Source: Mycolicibacterium boenickei
Lineage (GTDB): Bacteria; Actinomycetota; Actinomycetes; Mycobacteriales; Mycobacteriaceae
Assembly (NCBI RefSeq): GCF_010731295.1
Contig: NZ_AP022579.1
Location: 6,076,001-6,140,000 of the forward strand
DNA: 64,000 bases
Direction of reading: 5' to 3'
The notes beneath the pieces were generated by a model. The model saw only the letters and a list, made by a program, of their open reading frames with translations, made no database searches and was not told where the DNA came from. Within the stretch, counting starts at the first letter, position 1. Each line of letters opens with the position of its first letter. This document shows, piece after piece, positions 1 to 9,190 of the stretch. Both the position numbers and the translations under genes were made by a program.

Positions 1-120
1 TGGCATCCGGCGGCCTCGGTATCCAACGGCCAGAAGCGCTGGGATGCAGACAAGTTGGGCGCGATCATGGCCACCGACGTGTTCGGCACCCGCAACACCG
101 GGCTGCGCTTAGGCGGCTGA
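1..120 (+). CDS. C-terminal end of a short-chain dehydrogenase/reductase (5' end outside window)
   Basis: The reading frame is open from the first base to a TGA at 118-120 and encodes about 39 residues ending in FGTRNTGLRLGG. The identification rests on the second copy of this segment at 13273-13482. There the preceding residues (WLAGPEADHISGQVIRA) match the usual C-terminal pattern of SDR enzymes, in which a GQ(V/I) strand follows the last helix. SDRs are NAD(P)-dependent oxidoreductases. Substrate and length cannot be judged because the N-terminal part lies outside the window. The stop codon is followed by a hairpin. Confidence 0.6.
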   Translation, partial: WHPAASVSNGQKRWDADKLGAIMATDVFGTRNTGLRLGG

Positions 121-152
121 AGCCGACGTCCTACGGACATCCAACGGACGCG

Positions 153-187
153 CCGGGAATGCGATATCAACTGTGGCGCATTCCCGG
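153..187 (+). terminator. Hairpin after the SDR stop codon
   Basis: Perfect 11-bp arms, CCGGGAATGCG at 153-163 and its reverse complement at 177-187, enclose a 13-nt loop. It begins 33 bases after the SDR stop. There is no T-run, so intrinsic termination is only a suggestion. A similar hairpin follows the second SDR fragment (13536-13581). Confidence 0.4.
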
Positions 188-931
188 ACCGCACGCCACG
201 AGCTCATGGTGCGCGCGGCCACTGACGACGATGACTTGCATTGCTGCGGTAGTGGTTGCGCAAACCGCCAGGGCCGCTGTTTCGAGTGTTACCAACTGTC
301 GCGGCGGCAGTGCCGTCTGGATTCCTCGGGCCTCCGTCCAGACCAATTCGCTCGGCTCCTCGACCGGAGCATCACTCACCGCAGCCCGCACAGATATCTA
401 ATTATACAACTATCTGAATCTATTGCTATGTGTGGACTAGGATAGCTCGCTGGGTGGTCCGTCTCCCGGAAGGATTGCGACGGCATGGCTTTTTGGACGA
501 CAGGACGGTGCTCGTCGCCGTCACTCTGGCCAAAATGGACTCCACCATGGACGTACGGTGAACTCAGCGACCTTTCCGCGACGGCGACGCTTGCCACGAT
601 CGATGGCATAACGGCGAACTTGGTACCTCGCGACGTGAGTCCGTCACGCAGACAATGCGGTTCGGTTACCACAGGCGGAAGATCTGCCGGCGTCTCTGCC
701 TACGTGAGTGGAAGCAATATCTCGGTGCCGAGTACCGCGACACATCGCATGCGAACGCTGAGCGACCGAACAACACGTTGCCCGCGAATACAGATGTCAA
801 CGCAATGGACCCCTGGATCAATCTGAGTACTGAAGACCCCGACGAATCGCGCAGACCGTGTACCGAGCATAGAGGAGGACGCCGGGCTACTGCCCCATCG
901 AGCGGGGCGAAACTGGCCGGGCACAACGGAA
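188..931. other. Stretch without a convincing gene
   Basis: Open frames here are short, overlap on both strands and have no family resemblance or ribosome site that I can defend. An AT-rich patch at 390-425 contains, on the minus strand, a sequence close to the ATAGTTATA(T/G)AGTT motif seen at 38731 and 63803. I see no RNA gene. Confidence 0.5.
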
Positions 932-1369
932 ATGACCCTTCAACACACGCTCACCCGCCATCGCTTTTCCAGGTCCATCCTGTTCGCATTGGCTGTCGCC
1001 ATAGCTGCGGGATCAGTCGGCGCCCTCACGAGCGGCGCGCCCTCGGCAGCCGCCGATGACGAGGGCTGCACGTTCCAGCTGTCGGCACCCCAGGCGGAAC
1101 AACTACCCGGCGGAAGTAGGACTGCGGTATCTGCAACTCTGGTGGCGACGAAGTGCTCGGGTCTAGCCCAGGCCACAAGCGCCACAGTCTGCATTACCGG
1201 CCCCAGGGGCACCGACACGTGCTCGTCGAGTCCCGCATGGTCGACGGCGAGGGCATTCATCAACATGTCAGCGCCGGGAGGCATCTACACCGCCCGCGGC
1301 CAGGGCTGCTGGGCAGTCTTCGAGAATGCTCAGTGCACTGACCTCGGGCCGGTCGGCTCGACGATCTGA
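932..1369 (+). CDS. Small secreted protein of unknown function
   Basis: This encodes 145 residues. The N-terminus has the shape of a Sec signal peptide: basic residues, a hydrophobic stretch at about 16-33 (ILFALAVAIAAGSVGAL), then a likely cleavage site after SAAA before DDE. The mature part of roughly 100 residues contains six cysteines (CTF, KCS, VCIT, TCSS, GCW, QCT), suggesting disulfides in the cell envelope. I recognise no enzymatic motif. The gene stands alone between the SDR end and a decayed transposase. The start was chosen because the signal peptide begins directly there. The family is not recognised. Confidence 0.65.
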   Translation: MTLQHTLTRHRFSRSILFALAVAIAAGSVGALTSGAPSAAADDEGCTFQLSAPQAEQLPGGSRTAVSATLVATKCSGLAQATSATVCITGPRGTDTCSSSPAWSTARAFINMSAPGGIYTARGQGCWAVFENAQCTDLGPVGSTI

Positions 1370-1404
1370 GTGCCCACCCCACGGGCTGACACAGCACAAC
1401 GGCC

Positions 1405-1449
1405 TGCGCTCCGCAGCTGGGACCGCGGCGGCCTGAATCTCGGCTGATG
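1405..1449 (+). repeat. Left copy of a direct repeat flanking the transposase remnant
   Basis: Shares TGCGCTCC(G/C)CAGCTGGGACCGCGG and, after a short variable part, TCTCGGCTGATG with 2438-2479 in the same orientation. The two copies bracket the recognisable transposase remains. They may be remnants of element ends or of a duplicated flank. Confidence 0.5.
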
Positions 1450-1539
1450 ATCCGCGTATCTCGGCTCCTGACTTCGGACATCGTGTGGGGTTTTTCAGCC
1501 CGGAAACGCCGAGACCTGTACGCAAACCCGGTGCTCTAC

Positions 1540-2420
1540 TGCATAATTGGGCGGCATATCGATCAGATGGGCCCCGAGAACTACCGAGGTGCGATCGCCG
1601 GGAAGTGCTTCACTTACGCCACCGCTTGCGGCGGACTCAGGCTGCTGCCCTACGACGCGACAACGCTGTATTTCGCGGACGAACCCGAGGACGACCTACG
1701 CACAGTCGGTTGTTCCAAGGAGTGCCACGTCCATCCGCAGATCGTGGTCGGCCTGCTGGTTGATCGAACCGGACTCCCGTTAGAACTCAGCTGATACCGG
1801 GGCCACACCGCCGAGACCACCATCATCGTCCTGATCGTCACCAGCTTCTTGGAACGCCATAGCCTCCAGGTCACGCCGATGGCGACGGCTGCCGATGCGG
1901 GCCATGCTCTCGGCGGTCAACTTCGAAGCCCTCGACGAGCTCGGACTGTCGTCCATCGTCGGCTCCCGCGCAACAAAAGCGGCCGCAGACCTGGAATCGC
2001 ATTTCCTTGGAACGGTGACGTTTTCACCGACGGGCAGTTCATCAACACGGTCACACCCCCGGCACCGCAACGCCAAAGCCAACAATCTAGCTCTACGAGC
2101 CGAGCCGGTCCGGGACCCCCACACTCATCCAGGAGCGTGGTGGGCGATCTGGGCATACTCGGCCAATCGGTCCCGGCGCGACCAGAAACCCCTGGCCGCT
2201 CAGGAAGCCCGCGCGAGAGCGGTCGTAGACGGCGAAAAGAAAGCCAACTCAGCATGATTCGTCAAAGTCCGCGGCAATGACCGCTGCGTCGATGAGACCA
2301 GCCTGGCCCCGGCGCAATCCCTGGTCGGACTCAAGACCTACGTCACCAACATGGCCGTCGCAGCGATACCGGCTGCCGAAGTGATCGCCGAGTACCACGA
2401 CCTGCGGCAAGGCGGCGAGA
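1540..2420 (+). pseudogene. Decayed IS1634/IS4-type DDE transposase
   Basis: Consecutive pieces of one transposase can be read through frame changes. LYFADEPEDDLRTVG and HPQIVVGLLVDRTGLPLEL come first. After an in-frame TGA at 1792 come GHTAETTII and ATAADAG, then, after a one-base insertion near 1900, MLSAVNFEALDEL and IVGSRATKAAADLESHF. WNGDVFTDGQFINTVTP lies in another frame, then WAIWAYSANRSRRDQK. A second TGA at 2255 precedes FVKVRGNDR and LVGLKTYVTN, and EVIAEYHDL is the last recognisable piece. These blocks are typical of IS1634-like (IS4 superfamily) transposases. At least two stops and three frameshifts make it non-functional. The N-terminus and the far C-terminus are missing. It is the only mobile-element trace in the window. 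Confidence 0.8.
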
Positions 2421-2437
2421 ATCTGCCATCGTCAACT

Positions 2438-2479
2438 TGCGCTCCCCAGCTGGGACCGCGGTCTGCATCTCGGCTGATG
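2438..2479 (+). repeat. Right copy of the direct repeat flanking the transposase remnant
   Basis: Partner of 1405-1449 in the same orientation. Similarity with normal transposases stops a few codons before this repeat, so it may mark the break point. Confidence 0.5.
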
Positions 2480-3658
2480 TGTTGCGTTTCCCGGCACCGG
2501 GACCGCTTATCCGGTAAGCCGGCCTCCAGCTGCTCGCGTCTCCAAAAGCCTGTGAACCCGTGTCGACCCAGGGACGATCGCCCGCGCCTACACCGGCCGA
2601 CGAACGACACCTGAAGAACTTCCATCGCGTGTTCTGCGAACGTCAGGTCGACGGCGCGGACGCGGTCCAAGGCCGCGCAGACCGCCGCGAGCAACGGTCG
2701 ACAAACAATGGTCCCGCGTGCGGCACCCACCGCAGGTACGGCGCGTTCAACGCGTTGACCACCGTTCATTAACTAGATAAATAGATATATATATTGCCCC
2801 TTCATCGGGCGACCATTTGCCCATCTAACGATCCATGTAGGTAAGAATCGACTGCTGGCCGTGGGTCCGACCCCCACCGCCGCAATGGGTTCCACAGGCG
2901 ACCAGCCAGACGCCCCGGCGGAGACCCCCCGGGGGCGCGGCGCCGTGTGCAGCACGGATGCGCCCCAGGCGGGAGCAAGACTGCCCGAATCGCCTGCCGG
3001 CTGCGATCTCGACCACCCCGAGATGCCCGGCGCCGACACGTCGACACCGACCGTGAATTCATCGACATAAGACATTTCGACCAAAAACCATCAGGCGCAC
3101 TTCCTGTCATAAAGGGGGGCTGTTTTAACGCGTACGAAGGGGCGCATATTCGCGGCCGAATAAGCACCACAATGGCGTCAATTGAGTTTCCTTTGCTTGT
3201 TGCTAGCAAATCCTAGCTAGTGGGTGTCGACCGTCGGCGACAAATACCTCAGCAACTCTCTCCGGTAACGCAAACCCCTTGCCCCCGTCGACGCACCAGG
3301 CACGAGCACAGGCTCATGCCCAACGCGGCGCAACCCGCGCCAGGTATGTCGATATGCACTTCTAGCTGCACTGACATCAGACATCTCACCCGGAGTGGAC
3401 GTTGCGTTAGTAGCACTACGAGCAGCGGCACCAGCTCTTGCCTCCGCGCAAGACACGGTCACAGCGACCATCTCGACAGAACAAGCAAATCCACCCGACC
3501 GAACTAGTCGGCCCCTGTATCGTCCGTCGGCATTGGGTCGAATCTGTTGCTACCGCCGAAAACAATGGTGTACGGTTCCCCCGCAACGGCGTGTGTGCTG
3601 GACCACATCTCCGATCCAGTCATCTGTCGATAAAGTTCCATGAAGGGAATCGCAGGCC
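2480..3658. other. Gene-poor region upstream of the mce operon
   Basis: No frame here has a family signature, good codon usage and a ribosome site together. There is an AT-rich island at 2768-2796, unusual for this genome, and an imperfect 16-bp palindrome at 3147-3162 (TATTCG...CGAATA). A frame at 3395-3643 begins with alanine-rich, signal-like residues but has no other support. The mce promoter presumably lies in the 3' part of this stretch. No clear -35/-10 pair stands out. Confidence 0.5.
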
Positions 3659-3700
3659 ATGAAACATCGCGACGCACAGGTGGTGCACGAGTCTTGGTGA
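3659..3700 (+). CDS. Possible 13-codon leader peptide in front of the mce operon
   Basis: ATG at 3659 has a purine-rich AAGGGA about ten bases upstream and reads MKHRDAQVVHESW before TGA at 3698-3700. That stop overlaps GTG 3697-3699 of the yrbEA frame (GTGA), the same overlap used throughout the operon. It could couple translation into yrbEA. Being so short, it may also be chance. Confidence 0.25.
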   Translation: MKHRDAQVVHESW

Positions 3701-4461
3701 CCGTGGGAAATGCTTATCGACCCCTTCGCGCGCTCGGCGACTTCTTCGCGACCACCTTGGACACGTTCGTGTTGATGTTCAAGCCGCCCTTCGCGTGGCG
3801 CGAGTTCCTGCTGCAGACCTGGTTCGTCGCACGTGTGTCTATCGCGCCGACCTTGCTGCTATCGATCCCCTTCACGGTCCTGACCGTGTTCATCATCAAC
3901 ATCCTGCTCGTTGAGCTGGGTGCGGCCGACTTCTCGGGCACTGGAGCCGCTCTGGGCGCGGTCACTCAGATCGGCCCGCTGGTCACCGTGCTTGTCATTT
4001 CAGGCGCGGGCGCGACGGCGATGTGCGCGGACCTGGGATCGCGAACCATCCGCGAAGAGTTGGACGCAATGAGGGTGCTCGGCATCGACCCGGTACAGGC
4101 ACTCGTCGTGCCCCGCGTGTTGGCCGCCACCGTCGTCGCCGTCATGTTGACCTCGCTGGTGACCATGGTTGGCATCGTCGGCAGCTTCTTCTTCGCGGTG
4201 TTCTTCCAGAACGTCACGCCTGGCGCCTTCGCATCCGGTCTGACCCTCCTGGTCGGGGGCATTGACGTGGTGGTGAACCTTGCCAAAGCCGCGATCTTCG
4301 GTCTCGTCGCCGGCCTTATCGCCTGCTACAAGGGCATCTCGGTCGGCGGCGGTCCCCAGGGCGTGGGGAACGCGGTCAACGAGACAGTGGTTTTCACCTT
4401 CATGGCTCTGTTCGTCATCAACGTCATCGCCACAGCGGTCGCAGTCAGGGTCACAGCGTGA
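3697..4461 (+). CDS. yrbEA: YrbEA/MlaE-type permease subunit of an Mce lipid importer
   Basis: This is an integral inner-membrane permease subunit of an Mce transporter, which imports hydrophobic substrates (sterols or fatty acids in studied mycobacterial systems). From GTG 3697 it has 254 residues with about five hydrophobic segments. It carries the MlaE/YrbE hallmarks FAWREFLLQTWFVARVS, the loop GARTIREE-like SRTIREELDAMRVLGIDP, and C-terminal GGGPQGVGNAVNETVV. An upstream in-frame ATG at 3640 would add 19 residues, but those codons have poor GC at third positions and GTG 3697 sits in a GTGA overlap with a possible leader peptide, so I prefer 3697. It overlaps yrbEB by four bases. Confidence 0.93.
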   Translation: MTVGNAYRPLRALGDFFATTLDTFVLMFKPPFAWREFLLQTWFVARVSIAPTLLLSIPFTVLTVFIINILLVELGAADFSGTGAALGAVTQIGPLVTVLVISGAGATAMCADLGSRTIREELDAMRVLGIDPVQALVVPRVLAATVVAVMLTSLVTMVGIVGSFFFAVFFQNVTPGAFASGLTLLVGGIDVVVNLAKAAIFGLVAGLIACYKGISVGGGPQGVGNAVNETVVFTFMALFVINVIATAVAVRVTA

Positions 4462-5318
4462 CGGCGCAAGTTGGAAGGGCCAGCAGCCTGCATCCCCGGA
4501 CCCGACGGTTCTTGGCGTCCTGCTCCAAGAGCTGGAAACGGGTGGGCGAGCAGACCCAGTTCTACGGCTGGACCGTGCGCGGCATCGGCGACGCCGTTGT
4601 CCACTACAAGGTCGAAGTCATCCGGCAGATCGCTCAGATGAGTCTGGGTGTGGGCGCGCTCGCGCTCATCGGCGGGACGGTGGTCATCGTGGCCTTCCTG
4701 ACGTTGTCCGCCGGATCGCTCATCGCGGTTCAGTCGTACAACCAGCTCGCCCAAATCGGTGTCGAGGCGCTGGCTGGATTCACGTCGGCGTTTCTCAACG
4801 TCCGACTGGTGTCGCCGCTGGTGGCCGGCATCGGCCTCGCCGCGACCATCGGCGCCGGCGCCACCGCCCAACTTGGCGCCATGCGGATCAGTGAGGAGAT
4901 CGACGCACTCGAAGTGATGGGTGTCCGGTCGGTCGCGTACCTGGCGTCGACGCGCGTGTTGGCCGGTGTGCTGGTAGTCATTCCGCTCTATTGCATCGCC
5001 GTCATCATGGCTTTCGTCGCCACCAGGTTCGGTACCACCTTCGTCTATGGGCAGTCCACCGGCGTCTACGACCACTACTTCAAAACGTTCCTCAACCCCA
5101 CCGATCTCATCTGGTCGTTCATGCAAGCGATCCTGATCGCCGTCGTGGTGATGCTGGTGCACACCTATTACGGCTTCACCGCCACGGGAGGCCCCGCCGG
5201 AGTCGGCGAGGCTGTCGGCCGGGGTGTACGTACGTCGCTCGTCGCCACTGTCTTCGTAACCCTGTTCGTCTCGCTAGCCGTCTACGGCCAGTCCGGCAAC
5301 TTCCACCTTTCGGGATAA
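4458..5318 (+). CDS. yrbEB: YrbEB/MlaE-type permease subunit of an Mce lipid importer
   Basis: This is the second permease subunit, 286 residues, starting at GTG 4458 in a GTGA overlap with yrbEA. It has the family pattern: QFYGWTVRGIGDAVVHYK near the N-terminus, several membrane helices, the GAGATAQLGAMRISEEIDALEVMG segment in the middle, and TATGGPAGVGEAVG near the C-terminus. YrbEA and YrbEB pair to form the channel energised by a cytosolic ATPase. The ATPase (MceG) is normally encoded elsewhere, and none is seen here. An N-terminal extension of about 25 basic residues precedes the conserved part. Confidence 0.93.
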   Translation: MTAQVGRASSLHPRTRRFLASCSKSWKRVGEQTQFYGWTVRGIGDAVVHYKVEVIRQIAQMSLGVGALALIGGTVVIVAFLTLSAGSLIAVQSYNQLAQIGVEALAGFTSAFLNVRLVSPLVAGIGLAATIGAGATAQLGAMRISEEIDALEVMGVRSVAYLASTRVLAGVLVVIPLYCIAVIMAFVATRFGTTFVYGQSTGVYDHYFKTFLNPTDLIWSFMQAILIAVVVMLVHTYYGFTATGGPAGVGEAVGRGVRTSLVATVFVTLFVSLAVYGQSGNFHLSG

Positions 5319-5322
5319 CGCG

Positions 5323-6759
5323 ATGGATTTTTTACGCAATGACAGCCGGCTGAACCCCGGGTGGTGGACGCTCTTCCTAGTCGCTTTCCTTGCGGCCGTG
5401 GTGTTCGTGACCAGTGCGCTGTTCTCCGGGGCCTTCACCGCCTACGTGCCCGTCACCTTGACCTCCGACCGATCCGGCCTGGTGATGGAGCCGGGCGGCA
5501 AGGTCAAGATGCAGGGCGTGGAGGTAGGCCGGGTTGGCGAGGTCCAAGGTGGCGACCCCGTTCGGCTCAAGCTCGAGATCTTCCCGGACCAGCTCCAATA
5601 CCTCCCCGCCAACATCGGCGCCCAGATTCGGGCGACCACAGCCTTCGGCGCAAAGTTCGTGGACCTGACCTACCCGTCTGCTCCGAGCGCACACCACCTG
5701 CAGCCAGGGGCGGTCATCGAGGCGTCGAACGTCTCGACCGAGGTCAACACTGTCTTCCAGAATCTGATGGGCGTGCTCAAGCAGATCGATCCAGCCAAGC
5801 TCAATGGTGTGCTGTCCGCCCTGGCCGAGGGCCTTCGCGGCCAGGGCTCGACCATCGGCCAGGCCACTACCGATGCCAATGAGGTGCTGTCGGCTCTGAA
5901 CCCCCGAGCAGACACCATGCGGCGAGACTGGCAGTCGCTCAAGGGTTTCAGCGACACCTACAGCGCCGCCGCCCAGAACATCCTGACGGTGCTGGATGCA
6001 GCGAGTACAACCAGCACCACGATCACCGACCACGCGCAGGCACTGGACGCACTGCTGCTCAATCTGACCGGACTCTCACGCAGCGGCGAGAACCTACTCG
6101 GGTCGAGCAAGGACAACCTTGTGACGTCAGTCAACGACCTCTCGTCGACCACCAGCTTGTTGCTCGGATACAACCCGATGATCACGTGCACCATCGTCGG
6201 CGGAAAGCATTTTCTGGATAACGGCGGCTACAAGGGCGCAGGCGGAAACGGTTACTCGACAATCACCGACGTCGGACTTCTGCTGGGCGATGACCCGTAC
6301 AAGTATCCGGACAACTTGCCGATCGTCGCGGCCAAGGGCGGTCCCGGCGGAAAGCCAGGATGCGGATCCCTTCCGTACGTCGAAAACATGTACCCCGTGC
6401 GCCAGTTGGTCACCAATACCGGTTGGGGTACCGGCAACGATATTCGGACCAACCCCGGTATCGGTTTCCCGGCCTACAACAACTTCTTCCCCGTCACCCG
6501 GGGCAACCCCGAGCCGCCGAGCATCCGCAATCTCTTCGGAGGCCCAGCGCCCGGCCCCATCCCGTATCCCGGCGCCCCGCCCTACGGCGCACCGATGTAC
6601 GCCCCGGACGGCACCCCGCTGTGGCCCGGACTTCCCCCGGGAGTTCCATCGGCGTCACCGCCACCCGACCCCAACGATGTCCCCGCCGGGGCGGAGCCGT
6701 TCACGCCGCCCGCGCCCGCGGAACTGGTGCCGACACCGCTACCCCCGCCAGTGCCCTGA
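5323..6759 (+). CDS. mceA: MceA, substrate-binding family subunit
   Basis: 478 residues. A short cytoplasmic N-terminus is followed by one membrane segment (about 13-35, WWTLFLVAFLAAVVFVTSAL), which acts as anchor or signal. The MCE domain follows at about 42-118 (VTLTSDRSGLVMEPGGKVK ... FGAKFVDLTYP), then a long helical region and a proline-rich tail from about 400. Mce proteins assemble into a hetero-hexameric tunnel that carries hydrophobic substrates across the periplasm to the YrbE permease. The gene begins four bases after yrbEB. The proline-rich C-terminus is usual for mycobacterial MceA and MceC proteins. Confidence 0.92.
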   Translation: MDFLRNDSRLNPGWWTLFLVAFLAAVVFVTSALFSGAFTAYVPVTLTSDRSGLVMEPGGKVKMQGVEVGRVGEVQGGDPVRLKLEIFPDQLQYLPANIGAQIRATTAFGAKFVDLTYPSAPSAHHLQPGAVIEASNVSTEVNTVFQNLMGVLKQIDPAKLNGVLSALAEGLRGQGSTIGQATTDANEVLSALNPRADTMRRDWQSLKGFSDTYSAAAQNILTVLDAASTTSTTITDHAQALDALLLNLTGLSRSGENLLGSSKDNLVTSVNDLSSTTSLLLGYNPMITCTIVGGKHFLDNGGYKGAGGNGYSTITDVGLLLGDDPYKYPDNLPIVAAKGGPGGKPGCGSLPYVENMYPVRQLVTNTGWGTGNDIRTNPGIGFPAYNNFFPVTRGNPEPPSIRNLFGGPAPGPIPYPGAPPYGAPMYAPDGTPLWPGLPPGVPSASPPPDPNDVPAGAEPFTPPAPAELVPTPLPPPVP

Positions 6760-6803
6760 ATCCGCCAAACAGCCGTACCGCGAAGCTATGAGAGGCAACA
6801 GTC

Positions 6804-7832
6804 GTGAGATCTAATCTGCGAGGCGCCGTCTGGCGACTTGCCGTCTTCGCAGTGGCAGCAGCGCTAGGCATCTTTTCGCTCTTCGCGATTTTCGCCCAGC
6901 TGCGGTTCGAGGACGGAAAGACCTACGGGGCGGAGTTCAGCAACATCAGCGGACTGGAGACGGGCCAATTCGTCCGCGTCGCCGGCGTCGAGGTCGGCAA
7001 GGTGACGGATATCCGGATCCAGCCCGACAACAAGGTGCTGGTCCACTTCACCGCCGATAACACCGTCGTACTGACCCAGGGCAGCCGGGCGGTGATCCGC
7101 TACGACGACCTGATCGGCGGCCGCTACCTGGCCCTCGAAGAGGGGGCGGGAAGCACCGCTGAGCTCAAGCCCGGTGGCACTATCCCGCTAGCCAACACCT
7201 CGCCAGCGCTGAACCTCGACGCACTCATCGGTGGCTTCCGACCGCTGTTCCGCGCCTTGAACCCAGACCAGGTCAATGCCTTGTCGGGCCAGCTGATCAA
7301 AGCACTGCAGGGCCAAGGCGCCACGATCGGCTCATTCTTGAATCAAACTGCGGCACTGACGAACACCCTCGCGGACCGGGACCAGTTGATCGGACAGGTG
7401 ATCGTGAACCTCAACACCGTCGTGGGCTCGCTCGGCGATCAGAGCAAGAACGTCGACACCGCCGTGACCTCCCTGTCCGACCTCGTCGACACCTTGGCCA
7501 GCCACAAATCCGATATCAGCAATTCCGTGGCATACACCAACGCCGCCTCAAACTCGATCGCCGATCTGCTGGCCCAGGCACGAACCCCCTTGAAGAAGGT
7601 TATCGCCGAGACCGACCGGTCCGCAGGCCTGGTAGTGGCCGACCACGACTACATGGACAACCTCCTCAACACCTTGCCCGAGGCATACCAGCAGTTGGGC
7701 CGCCAAGGGCTTTACGGAGACTTCTTCAGCTTCTATCTGTGCGAAGTCGCCTTGAAAGTCAACGGCAAAGGGGGCCAACCGGTCTACATCAAGCTCGTCG
7801 GCCAAGACTCCGGAAGGTGCACGCCGAAATGA
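6804..7832 (+). CDS. mceB: MceB, substrate-binding family subunit
   Basis: 342 residues from GTG 6804. A membrane segment lies at about 10-30 (LAVFAVAAALGIFSLFAIF), the MCE domain at about 38-115 (TYGAEFSNISGLETGQFVR ... DLIGGRYLALEEG), then a helical tail with ALQGQGATIGSFLNQTAAL, typical of MceB. It is the second subunit of the hexameric Mce tunnel. The stop overlaps the mceC start (ATGA). The gap of 44 bases after mceA is the longest in the operon. Confidence 0.92.
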   Translation: MRSNLRGAVWRLAVFAVAAALGIFSLFAIFAQLRFEDGKTYGAEFSNISGLETGQFVRVAGVEVGKVTDIRIQPDNKVLVHFTADNTVVLTQGSRAVIRYDDLIGGRYLALEEGAGSTAELKPGGTIPLANTSPALNLDALIGGFRPLFRALNPDQVNALSGQLIKALQGQGATIGSFLNQTAALTNTLADRDQLIGQVIVNLNTVVGSLGDQSKNVDTAVTSLSDLVDTLASHKSDISNSVAYTNAASNSIADLLAQARTPLKKVIAETDRSAGLVVADHDYMDNLLNTLPEAYQQLGRQGLYGDFFSFYLCEVALKVNGKGGQPVYIKLVGQDSGRCTPK

Positions 7833-9190
7833 AGTCCTTCCGAGAACGTAACCCCGTGGTGATCGGCGCCGTCGGCGTCGGCATCACCGCCGGTCTGATG
7901 CTGCTGGCGCTGAACTACGACAAACTGCCCGTCGTCAATCGGACAACAAGCTACTCGGCGTACTTCGCCGAGGCCGGTGGCCTCACTCCCGGTGCGCCAG
8001 TGCAGGTTTCCGGCTTCAAGGTCGGTGCCGTCGAAGGTGTGAAGCTCGACCATGCCCGCGTGCTGGTCACGTTCAACGTGGCCCACGACATCCGTCTCGG
8101 CGACCACACCGAAGCAGCCATCCAGACCAAGAGCCTGCTGGGGTCGAAAATCATCGAGATCACCCCACGGGGTGGTGGCATTCAAGACGGTCCGATCCCG
8201 CTCGACCGCACACGTTCTGCGTATCAATTGCCCGATGCCCTTGGCGATCTCACCGCCACGATCAGCGGCCTGGACACCGATCAGCTGTCGGACTCGCTGG
8301 CGGTCCTAACCGACACATTCAAGGACACTCCCCCAGATCTGAAGGTCGCGGTTGCCGGCGTGGAGCGATTCTCGCGCACCCTGAGCGCCCGCGACGAGCA
8401 ATTACGCAACCTGCTGGCCAACGCCGACAAAGCCACCGCGGTGCTGTCGGAGCGCAGTGACCAGGTGGTCAACCTCATCGCCAACAGCGATGCACTGCTC
8501 GTCCAGCTGCAGAGCCAAAGCGCGGCACTCGACCAGATCGCTGGATCCATCTCGGCGCTCTCGCGGCAGGCGAAGACATTCATCGACGAGAACAACGCGA
8601 CATTCAAGCCCGCGATCGACAAGCTCAACGGGGTACTCGCGATTGTTGACAATCGCAAAGAGCAGGTGCAGAAGTCCATCAAGTTACTGAACGCCTACGC
8701 GATGTCTCTCGGCGAGTCGGTGTCCGCGGCCCCGTTCTTCAAGGCTTACATCGGCAACCTGTTACCGGGCCAGTTCCTGCAACCTTTTATCGACGCCGCA
8801 TTTTCCGACCTCGGCCTGGATCCCAGCGTGCTGCTGCCGTCGCAACTGACAGACCCACCCGTCGGCCAACCCGGCACACCGGCTCTGCCGGTCCCCTACC
8901 CCCGCACTGGTCAGGGCGGCGAGCCGAATCTGACACTGCCCGACGCGATCACCGGCAAGCCGGGCGATCAGGGGTGCGGTCAGCCCGGCCTGCCACTGCC
9001 CGGACCGACCGGCTGCTACCCGTACCGGGAACCGCCGCCCGCTCCACCGCCGGGAGGCCCGCCTCCTGGACCACCGGCCGCGGCCGCCCCAGGGTTGGCA
9101 TCCGTTCCCTCGCCGGTACCCAACCCCGTGACTGTTCATGCCCCCGGTGAATTGCCGGCCCCGAGCGCACCCACCAACGGAGGACAGTGA
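7829..9190 (+). CDS. mceC: MceC, substrate-binding family subunit
   Basis: 453 residues starting at ATG 7829, which overlaps the mceB stop by four bases. Longer upstream starts would lie inside mceB and are unlikely. The N-terminal hydrophobic segment VVIGAVGVGITAGLMLLAL is followed by the MCE domain (YSAYFAEAGGLTPGAPVQV ... SLLGSKIIEITPRGGG), a helical region with repeated ALSRQAKTF-like heptads, and a proline-rich tail from about residue 350. It is a component of the Mce tunnel. Its stop TGA shares one base with the mceD ATG. Confidence 0.92.
   Translation: MKSFRERNPVVIGAVGVGITAGLMLLALNYDKLPVVNRTTSYSAYFAEAGGLTPGAPVQVSGFKVGAVEGVKLDHARVLVTFNVAHDIRLGDHTEAAIQTKSLLGSKIIEITPRGGGIQDGPIPLDRTRSAYQLPDALGDLTATISGLDTDQLSDSLAVLTDTFKDTPPDLKVAVAGVERFSRTLSARDEQLRNLLANADKATAVLSERSDQVVNLIANSDALLVQLQSQSAALDQIAGSISALSRQAKTFIDENNATFKPAIDKLNGVLAIVDNRKEQVQKSIKLLNAYAMSLGESVSAAPFFKAYIGNLLPGQFLQPFIDAAFSDLGLDPSVLLPSQLTDPPVGQPGTPALPVPYPRTGQGGEPNLTLPDAITGKPGDQGCGQPGLPLPGPTGCYPYREPPPAPPPGGPPPGPPAAAAPGLASVPSPVPNPVTVHAPGELPAPSAPTNGGQ

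Noticed and set aside
2338..2769. A 143-codon minus-strand frame next to the transposase remnant
   Set aside because: It overlaps the repeat and part of the transposase remains, with no domain and no ribosome site. Some of its residues come directly from the repeat.
3395..3643. Possible small exported protein upstream of the mce operon
   Set aside because: The alanine-rich start resembles a signal peptide, but there is no ribosome site, the C-terminal half has no structure that I can recognise and codon usage is poor.
4326..5162. A 278-codon minus-strand frame within the mce operon
   Set aside because: It lies opposite yrbEA/yrbEB, is very rich in His and Asp, and shows no family resemblance.
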